NCBI GenBank assembly: GCA_005883445.1
Contig: VAZL01000313.1
Coordinates: 1 to 5,787 of the forward strand
From: Alphaproteobacteria bacterium
Lineage (GTDB): Bacteria; Pseudomonadota; Alphaproteobacteria; Rhizobiales; Xanthobacteraceae
Direction of reading: 5' to 3'
Length of the DNA: 5,787 nucleotides
Shown here: in pieces, positions 1 to 5,787 of the stretch
Numbering within the stretch: position 1 is the first letter of the stretch
How the letters are laid out: the number at the start of each line of letters is the position of its first letter
Program-made: the position numbers and the translations under genes
Notes under the pieces: model-generated
The model's database searches: none
Seen by the model: the letters and a program-made list of their open reading frames with translations, nothing else
What the model was told of the DNA's origin: nothing

Positions 1-1126
<1,126 letters not shown>

Positions 1127-1128
1127 CT

Positions 1129-1151
1129 CGCCGTAGCCGGCTGGCGCTTTT
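1129..1151 (+). terminator. Possible weak Rho-independent terminator after metH
   Basis: Three bases after the metH stop codon, CGCC (1129-1132) can pair with GGCG (1143-1146). A G-T pair may extend the stem inside, and C plus four T residues (1147-1151) follow directly. The inner sequence contains the self-complementary AGCCGGCT, which offers an alternative fold. The stem is short and the T-run brief, so this may be chance in GC-rich DNA. Its position right after the stop codon is the main argument for it. Confidence 0.3.
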
Positions 1152-1212
1152 CGAGAAATACTGCAAGCGAGTGCGCGCCCGGCATGAAGCCGTGCCGAAT
1201 CGAGAATGCAAC

Positions 1213-2113
1213 ATGCAGGTTGGTTTCTTCTTCTGGCCCTACACGCTCGATCTGTGCGAGCGGCTTGCCGAGCGCGCCGATCGCTACGGCTATGCCATGA
1301 TCGGCATTGCCGACACGCCGGGAAACGCCATGGATCCATGGGTGTCGGCGGCGATGGTCGCGCGCGTCTCGCGCCGCGCGCGCGTTGCGGTCTGCGTCAC
1401 CAATCTGCTCACCCGGCATCCCGCGATCAGCGCGGCCGCGGTCGCCTCGCTCGACCATGTGTCGAACGGACGCGCCGTGCTCGGCATCGGCGCCGGCCAC
1501 AGCGGCACCAAGAATGTCGGGCTGCCGAAGTCGCGTGCGCGCGAGCTCGCGGAAGGAGTGACGTTCATCAAGACGCTGTTGCAGGGCGCGCCGGCGACCC
1601 TTCGCGGAGCGAGCGCGCATCGCCAATTACGGCCTCGCCGCTGACAACATCCGCGACTCGCGAACGCATATCGCCGCCGGCGCCGAAGCCGCCGGCCGCG
1701 CGGGCGACGATATGGAGATTTGGCAGATCGCGGCGCTCGACTGCAACGAGGATCGCGATGCCGCGCGCAACAAGGTCGGCGCCATGCTCGCGTTCCTCGC
1801 CGGCTACGTGATCGGAGACAAGCATCTGGAGACGCGGGGCGTGCCCGAGCCGCTGCGCGCGCCGCTGCTCGAATTGCGCCGGCGCTACAGCACGCGGCCG
1901 GGCGAAGCCGACATCAGGCTGATCCAAGAGCTCGGCCTTTTCGATTATCTGTCGCGCCGGCTGTCGATTTGCGGCAATCCGCAGGATTGTCTCGCGCAGG
2001 CGCTCGCCGCCAAAGCCGCCGGCGCCGAGCGGCTGATGCTCACCGTCAGCCTCGCCTGCGACCCGGTGCGGACCGTCGAACTCTTCGGCGAACACGTGCT
2101 TCCGAAACTGTAA
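1213..2113 (+). pseudogene. LLM class flavin-dependent oxidoreductase, internally deleted and frameshifted
   Basis: This is a luciferase-like monooxygenase family TIM-barrel enzyme, normally about 330-350 residues, using FMN or F420 to oxidise an unknown substrate. The N-terminal part reads from ATG 1213 (MQVGFFFWPYTLDL) and contains TNLLTRHP, ASLDHVSNGRAVLGIGAGHSG and a helix ending LAEGVTFIKTLLQGAPATLRG, near nt 1605. That frame then loses similarity and stops at 1644. The C-terminal part resumes in the next frame from about nt 1620 (RIANYGLAADNIRDSR), continues through EIWQIAALDCNED and RRYSTRPGEAD, and ends at TAA 2111-2113. The family block between them, which normally holds a strand like PVYLAASxP followed by AGxxADG, is absent in all three forward frames. 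I infer roughly 40-50 missing codons plus a frame change, so the product is very probably nonfunctional. The start fits the family N-terminus; only a weak GAGA (1202-1205) precedes it. In-frame GTG codons at 1171 and 1192 are less likely. The specific substrate cannot be named. Confidence 0.85.
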
Positions 2114-2225
2114 CTTCCGGCAAAGTGTGAATAGGGCAGAGATGCGTTAGTCGAGCCGGGACAGGGCGCTCGATGCACTCTTCCAAGCGCGCGGGATATT
2201 AGCGTAAGCTTTTCATGCGCGATCT

Positions 2226-2242
2226 CCGGCAGGATATGCCGG
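2226..2242 (+). promoter_or_regulatory. Perfect inverted repeat in the leader of the transporter gene
   Basis: CCGGCA (2226-2231) and TGCCGG (2237-2242) are exact reverse complements separated by the 5-base spacer GGATA. The repeat lies in the 149-bp gap after the oxidoreductase remnant and about 10 bases upstream of the transporter's Shine-Dalgarno sequence. It could be an mRNA hairpin in the 5' leader or a short operator for a dimeric repressor; no T-run follows, so it is not a standard terminator. I see no convincing -35/-10 pair in 2114-2225, although a GATATT at 2195-2200 is a weak -10 candidate. A chance origin is possible. Confidence 0.4.
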
Positions 2243-2251
2243 GCAAACCTC

Positions 2252-2259
2252 GGGAGGAG
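2252..2259 (+). promoter_or_regulatory. Shine-Dalgarno that fixes the transporter start at 2263
   Basis: GGGAGGAG lies 3 bases before ATG 2263, with its GGAGG core 5 bases away. The frame is also open from an ATG at 2215, but that codon has no comparable site, and the extra 16 residues would place the inverted repeat and this Shine-Dalgarno inside the coding region. The later start gives a typical short cytoplasmic N-terminus before the first membrane helix. Confidence 0.75.
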
Positions 2260-2262
2260 ATC

Positions 2263-3636
2263 ATGAGCGCAGTCGGCACCGTTGGGTCTTCTCCATGGTA
2301 TCGCTCGCTGGACCGGTCGCAGTGGAAAGCGCTCATCGCCGCGAACCTCGGCTGGACGTTCGACGGTTTCGAAGTGTTCGCGCTTATTCTCACCGTCGGC
2401 GTTGCGCTGCATCAGCTCTTGGAGCCTTCCCAATACCCGCTCATCCCCGCCTATGCCGGAGCGGTCATTGCGATAACCGTATTCGGCTGGGCGATCGGAG
2501 GTCTGCTCGGCGGCGTGCTTGCCGACTATCTCGGCCGCAAGCGCTCGATGACCCTTACGATCCTTGCCTATTCGCTGCTCACCGGGATCAGCGCGCTGTC
2601 CTGGGATTGGGTGTCGTTTGCTGTGTTTCGCTTTCTTGTCGGAGTCGCGATCGGTTCGGAATGGGCGACCGGGGCGTCGATCATGGCCGAGCTCTGGCCC
2701 GCCCACGCACGCGGCAAGGGTGGCGCCTTTTTGCAAGCGGGATACCCGATCGGAAGCATTCTTGCCTCCGGCGTGTGGCTCGCCATCGGGACCTCCGGCC
2801 CCGACGCGTGGCGCTACATGTACCTGATTGGCGTGCTGCCCGCGCTTATCGTGTTCTGGATCCGGCGCAATATTCCCGAATCGCCCCGCTGGGAGGAATC
2901 GAACAGGCGCCGCCGCGCCGCGTATGATCTGCGGCGCCAGGGTGCGGCGCTCGAAGGGGAAGACGCGGCGCTCGTGCGCTTTACGCTGGTCGATCTGTTT
3001 GCCGAAGGCGCCGTCCGCGCGCGGCTGTTCTTGACGTTCGTGATGTCGCTGTCGGTGACGATCGGTTATTGGGGCGTTTCGACCTTTGTTCCGAGCTATG
3101 TCGGATCCGTCGCAACCGCCGCTGGCCTCCCGGCCCAGCGCTATGCGGCATTGGCGGGCCTAGTCCAGAATCTGGGCGCCTTGATGGGTTTCTCGTGCTT
3201 CGGTTTCCTCGCCGACGCTTATGGGCGCAAGCCGACGACGATCTTGTATTACCTGATGTGCCTGATCCTGACGCCGATCGTCTACCTGTGGGTGAAGGAT
3301 ATCTATGTGCTGCTCTTCGCCTTCGCCGTGTATGGATTTTTCATCCAAGGCGTTTTTTCGTGGACGCCCATTTGGCTGCCGGAACTCTTTCCGACGCGAA
3401 TGCGCGCCACTGCCGCCGGTTTCATCTTCAATGCGCCGCGGTTGATCTCCGCGATCGCTCCGCTGATCGCCGGCACCTTGATCGTCGGCCTCGGCGGCTA
3501 TGGCAAAGCCGCGACCATCATCGGCTCGTTCTACATTCTTGGGCTGATCGCCGTGCCGTTCTTGCCGGAGACGAAGGGAAAACCGCTGCCGGAAGCCGAC
3601 ACATTATCGCCGGCTCTGGGCGGAGAGCGGCGTTGA
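2263..3636 (+). CDS. MFS transporter, probable organic-acid:proton symporter
   Basis: This 457-residue inner-membrane protein has the usual length and 12-helix layout of the major facilitator superfamily. Helix 1 (~25-50) carries DGFE at 34-37, the position where aromatic-acid and related metabolite:H+ symporters have DGxD/E. The loop after helix 2 has the classic motif A, GGLLGGVLADYLGRKR (79-94). GSEWATG and AELWPAHARGKG (131-153) match the sugar/metabolite transporter signature, and PESPRW (205-210) ends the first half. A charged central loop (~205-250) leads to six more helices with a second motif-A copy, GFLADAYGRKP (314-324), and a PETKGKPLPE tail (435-444). Family knowledge supports proton-coupled uptake of small carboxylates or aromatic acids, but the substrate is not readable here. 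The gene heads a cluster with two exported hydrolases 73 bp downstream, so import of a hydrolysis product is a reasonable inference. The reading frame is intact. Its codons look somewhat less strictly G/C-ending than metH, judged by eye. Confidence 0.93.
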   Translation: MSAVGTVGSSPWYRSLDRSQWKALIAANLGWTFDGFEVFALILTVGVALHQLLEPSQYPLIPAYAGAVIAITVFGWAIGGLLGGVLADYLGRKRSMTLTILAYSLLTGISALSWDWVSFAVFRFLVGVAIGSEWATGASIMAELWPAHARGKGGAFLQAGYPIGSILASGVWLAIGTSGPDAWRYMYLIGVLPALIVFWIRRNIPESPRWEESNRRRRAAYDLRRQGAALEGEDAALVRFTLVDLFAEGAVRARLFLTFVMSLSVTIGYWGVSTFVPSYVGSVATAAGLPAQRYAALAGLVQNLGALMGFSCFGFLADAYGRKPTTILYYLMCLILTPIVYLWVKDIYVLLFAFAVYGFFIQGVFSWTPIWLPELFPTRMRATAAGFIFNAPRLISAIAPLIAGTLIVGLGGYGKAATIIGSFYILGLIAVPFLPETKGKPLPEADTLSPALGGERR

Positions 3637-3662
3637 AAAGTCCGTTCGACGTTCTATTTCGG

Positions 3663-3684
3663 CGCCGCGCTCGTGCGCGCGGCG
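3663..3684 (+). promoter_or_regulatory. GC-only hairpin between transporter and hydrolase genes
   Basis: CGCCGCGC (3663-3670) and GCGCGGCG (3677-3684) are perfect reverse complements around a 6-base loop, giving an 8-bp stem made only of G-C pairs. It fills the middle of the 73-bp gap after the transporter and ends about 13 bases before the next Shine-Dalgarno. There is no following T-run, so it is more likely an mRNA stability or processing element that tunes the relative output of the two genes than a terminator. In DNA this GC-rich such stems can arise by chance. Confidence 0.4.
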
Positions 3685-3709
3685 GGGCCTCGCATCCAGG
3701 GGGAGACCA

Positions 3710-4795
3710 ATGAATCCCGTTTGCATCCGCGCAGCAGGCGCACTTGCGTTCGCGCTCCTATCGGCGGTGGCTTCGGCCGCGGACTATCCGGCTCCAAAGG
3801 AGGGAGACTGGGTCGCGCGGGACTTTCGCTTTCACACCGGCGAAGTCATGCCCGAACTGCGCCTGCATTACAGAACGCTTGGCGATCCATCGGGAGAGCC
3901 TGCGTTGCTCCTGCATGGCACCGGCGGTTCGGGCGCGAATTTCTTGACGCCCGGCTTCGCGGGCGAGTTGTTCGGCTCCGGCCAGCCGCTGGATGCGAGC
4001 AAATACTTCGTCGTCCTGCCGGATGCGATCGGAACCGGAAAATCGGCGAAGCCATCGGACGGCCTGCGAACCAAATTTCCGAAATACAATTACGATGACA
4101 TGGTTGAAGCCCAATACCGGCTCGTGACCGAGGGGCTCGGCATCCGTCACTTGCGCCTCGTGCTCGGCAACTCCATGGGCGGCATGCACACGTGGCTCTG
4201 GGGCGAAAAGTATCCCGGCTTCATGGACGCGCTGGTGCCCATGGCGTCGCAGCCCACGCCCATGGCGAGCCGCAATTGGATGTTGCGGCGGATGATGCTC
4301 GAAACGATCCGCAGCGACCCGGAATGGAATAACGGCAACTACGCGACGCAGCCGCCTTCGCTGCGCTTGGCCAGCGTGTTCTTCGCCATCGCGACCAGCG
4401 GAGGAACGCTCGCGTACCAGAAGATGGCCCCCACGCGCGAGCAGGCCGACAAGCTCGTGGACGAGCGCTTGGCGGCGGCGCCTCCCGGCGATGCCAATGA
4501 CTTTCTCTACCAATGGGAGTCTTCGCGCGACTACGACCCCTCGGCCGGCCTTGAACGGATCGAGGCCGCGCTCCTGGCGATCAATTCGGCCGACGATGAA
4601 CGCAACCCGCCTGAAACCGGAATCACGGAACGCGCACTCAAACGCGTGAAGAATGGCCGGCTTTACCTGATCCCGGCGAGCGAAGACACGCGCGGCCACG
4701 CGACCACCGGCACGGCAAAATTCTGGAGCCAACAGCTGCAGCAGCTGTTGCAGACCGCGCCCCGCCGGACAACCGAGAACGCGCGACGACAATAG
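3710..4795 (+). CDS. Secreted alpha/beta hydrolase, MetX (homoserine acetyltransferase)-like fold
   Basis: This 361-residue protein starts with a signal peptide: MNPVCIR, a hydrophobic core (~8-19), then a cleavage site near ASA-A (21-24). The mature enzyme should therefore act in the periplasm or outside. The body is an alpha/beta hydrolase: LLLHGTGGSG (67-75) is the oxyanion loop after strand 3, GNSMGG (153-158) carries the nucleophile Ser155, NSADDERNPPE (292-302) supplies the acid (Asp295 or Asp296), and RGH (328-330) gives His330. The overall pattern resembles homoserine O-acetyltransferase, and automatic annotation may name it so. However, export makes an acetyl-CoA-dependent biosynthetic role unlikely; an esterase, lactonase or amidase acting on an external substrate fits better. 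The start follows AGGGGGAG (3698-3705) by 4 bases. The gene lies 73 bp after the transporter, and its TAG stop overlaps the Shine-Dalgarno of the next hydrolase. The frame is intact. Fold and export are well supported; the substrate is unknown. Confidence 0.9.
   Translation: MNPVCIRAAGALAFALLSAVASAADYPAPKEGDWVARDFRFHTGEVMPELRLHYRTLGDPSGEPALLLHGTGGSGANFLTPGFAGELFGSGQPLDASKYFVVLPDAIGTGKSAKPSDGLRTKFPKYNYDDMVEAQYRLVTEGLGIRHLRLVLGNSMGGMHTWLWGEKYPGFMDALVPMASQPTPMASRNWMLRRMMLETIRSDPEWNNGNYATQPPSLRLASVFFAIATSGGTLAYQKMAPTREQADKLVDERLAAAPPGDANDFLYQWESSRDYDPSAGLERIEAALLAINSADDERNPPETGITERALKRVKNGRLYLIPASEDTRGHATTGTAKFWSQQLQQLLQTAPRRTTENARRQ
4730..4750. repeat. 21-bp inverted repeat inside the hydrolase coding end
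   Basis: CAACAGCTG (4730-4738) and CAGCTGTTG (4742-4750) are perfect reverse complements around the 3-base spacer CAG. The repeat lies in codons for a Gln/Leu-rich stretch (SQQLQQLL) near the C-terminus, about 45 bases before the stop codon. Alternating CAG and CTG codons explain it adequately, although it could also form an mRNA hairpin just before the coupled downstream gene. Confidence 0.6.
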
Positions 4796-4799
4796 GGAG
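4794..4799 (+). promoter_or_regulatory. Shine-Dalgarno overlapping the upstream stop codon
   Basis: AGGGAG shares its first two bases with the TAG stop of the preceding hydrolase (4793-4795) and lies 6 bases before ATG 4806. This arrangement suggests translational coupling of the two exported hydrolases. It also favours ATG 4806 over the in-frame ATG at 4800, which touches the site directly. Confidence 0.7.
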
Positions 4800-4805
4800 A
4801 TGGCA

Positions 4806-5787
4806 ATGGTTCTGTTGCGGTTCGGATGTGCGCTGATCGTCGCCGCGGTCACCTGCGCGAGTTATGGCGTGCAGGCGGAGGTGACGCGAATCGAGATTGC
4901 TTCGCGCACGGACGTTCTCGGCGGCAAGCCCTTCGGCGCCGCCGGCGCCTACGAGAAGATCGTCGGGAAGGTGTTTTTCTCGGTCGATCCCGCGCATCCC
5001 CGCAATAAGGCCGTCGTCGATCTCGACAAGGCGCCGCGCGATGCGGACGGGCGCGTGGCGTTTTCGGCTGATCTCTATGTCCTCGCCCCGAAGGACGCCG
5101 GCCGCAGCAATGGCGTCGCCTTATTCGACGTCCTCAACCGCGGGCGCAAGAACATGCTTCGCGACTTCAACCGCGCAGCGGCGGTGCCCGACCCAACCGC
5201 CGAGGGGGATTTCGGCGACGGCTTCCTGATGCGGCAGGGCTATACCCTGGTGTGGGTGGGATGGCAGTTCGATATTCCGCACCGTGGTGGATTGATGGGG
5301 CTCGATGCGCCGCCCGCGCTCGATCAGGGAAAGCCGATCACCGGACGGGTGTCGACCACATTCACGCCGAACACGGCCGAAGAGACCTACGCGCTCGACG
5401 ACATGGGGCGCTATGCCGATACGACCCGCTATCCGCCGCTCGATCCTGCCAGCGCGGCGAACACGCTCACCGTGCGCGATGGCTTTCTCGGCGCGCCGCG
5501 CACCGTTGCGCGCGACCAGTGGCAGTTCGGTCGCATGAAGGACGGCCAGTTGGTGCTCGACATTTCCGCGCTCTATCTCAAGGGCGGCTACGAGCCAGGT
5601 CATTTTTATGAGTTGAGTTACGAGGGGGCGCCGTCGTTGCGGGCCTGGGATTTGCGGCGTTGCGCGACATGGCATCCGCGGTCAAGCACAGCCAAGGCGG
5701 TCCGATCGCGGCGCGTTACGCTTACGCCTTCGGTCCATCGCAGGACGGCCGCCTCCTGCGGGAATTTCTCTACGAGGGCTTCAACGC
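4806..5787 (+). CDS. Secreted alpha/beta hydrolase domain (Abhydrolase_10-like) protein, apparent frameshift, 3' end outside window
   Basis: The protein begins with a signal peptide (hydrophobic ~8-18, probable cleavage after VQA at 22-24), so it should be exported. Residues 26-60 (VTRIEIASRTDVLGGKPFG, then AGAYEKIVGKVFFSVDP) are typical of a family of large secreted proteins annotated as alpha/beta hydrolase domain-containing, usually about 450-700 residues. Further typical blocks are APRDADGRVAFSADLYVLAPKD (split over 76-97), FDVLNRG (107-113) and YTLVWVGWQFDIP (146-158). The frame from 4806 matches the family to YELSYEG (268-274, ending nt 5627). The continuation of the family sequence, GAVVAGLGFAALRDM, lies in the frame starting at nt 5627 and runs to the window end. 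It includes GPSQDGR (~nt 5726-5746), which matches the GxSQSGR nucleophile elbow. One base appears to be missing from the GGGGG run at 5624-5628. The original frame has no stop before the window ends but reads as nonsense. It may be a pseudogene or a sequencing error. It forms the tail of the transporter-hydrolase cluster; the substrate is unknown. Confidence 0.82.
   Translation, partial: MVLLRFGCALIVAAVTCASYGVQAEVTRIEIASRTDVLGGKPFGAAGAYEKIVGKVFFSVDPAHPRNKAVVDLDKAPRDADGRVAFSADLYVLAPKDAGRSNGVALFDVLNRGRKNMLRDFNRAAAVPDPTAEGDFGDGFLMRQGYTLVWVGWQFDIPHRGGLMGLDAPPALDQGKPITGRVSTTFTPNTAEETYALDDMGRYADTTRYPPLDPASAANTLTVRDGFLGAPRTVARDQWQFGRMKDGQLVLDISALYLKGGYEPGHFYELSYEGAPSLRAWDLRRCATWHPRSSTAKAVRSRRVTLTPSVHRRTAASCGNFSTRAST

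Noticed and set aside
1328..1341. 14-bp perfect palindrome CCATGGATCCATGG
   Set aside because: It lies in the conserved coding part of the oxidoreductase (codons for A-M-D-P-W) and is explained by the protein sequence; there is no sign of a regulatory role.
2215..2262. Upstream ATG at 2215 as start of the MFS transporter
   Set aside because: It has no good ribosome binding site, and the extra residues would be encoded by the inverted repeat and the strong Shine-Dalgarno of ATG 2263.
1945..2736. A 263-codon minus-strand open frame across the gap between the oxidoreductase remnant and the transporter
   Set aside because: It overlaps two recognisable + strand genes, has low-complexity charged composition and shows no recognisable domain.
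3758..4852. A 364-codon open frame on the minus strand opposite the first hydrolase
   Set aside because: The translation is rich in Arg, Ala, Gly and His with no family motifs, and the + strand frame carries a complete hydrolase with signal peptide and triad. Long antisense frames are expected in DNA this GC-rich.

Overview
This is a GC-rich stretch with all recognisable genes on the + strand. It looks like a chromosomal fragment of an alphaproteobacterium, most likely of the Rhizobiales (Bradyrhizobium/Xanthobacteraceae type). That placement rests on protein style, base composition and gene content read by eye, not on a search, so treat it as probable. No tRNA, rRNA, CRISPR array, insertion sequence or phage gene is visible.

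Layout. Positions 1-1126 hold the C-terminal end of cobalamin-dependent methionine synthase (metH), with the 5' part outside the window. A short gap with a weak terminator-like hairpin follows. Positions 1213-2113 hold the remains of a luciferase-like (LLM class) flavin-dependent oxidoreductase. Its N-terminal and C-terminal parts lie in different frames, and the middle of the family fold appears to be deleted. A 149-bp gap ends in a perfect inverted repeat just upstream of the next ribosome binding site.

From 2263 onward there is a compact three-gene cluster: a 12-helix MFS transporter (2263-3636), a secreted alpha/beta hydrolase resembling homoserine acetyltransferase (3710-4795), and a second secreted alpha/beta hydrolase of the 'alpha/beta hydrolase domain' (Abhydrolase_10-like) type (4806 to beyond the window end). 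The second hydrolase carries an apparent one-base frameshift in a G-run near 5624-5628, just before its predicted nucleophile elbow.

How the genes may work together. The two exported hydrolases and the transporter fit a small catabolic module: esters or amides would be cleaved in the periplasm and an organic-acid product imported by the MFS protein. This is inference from domain content and spacing; no substrate can be read from the sequence. metH and the oxidoreductase remnant look unrelated to it. Two of the five genes look damaged, which suggests either real gene decay or a draft-quality assembly.
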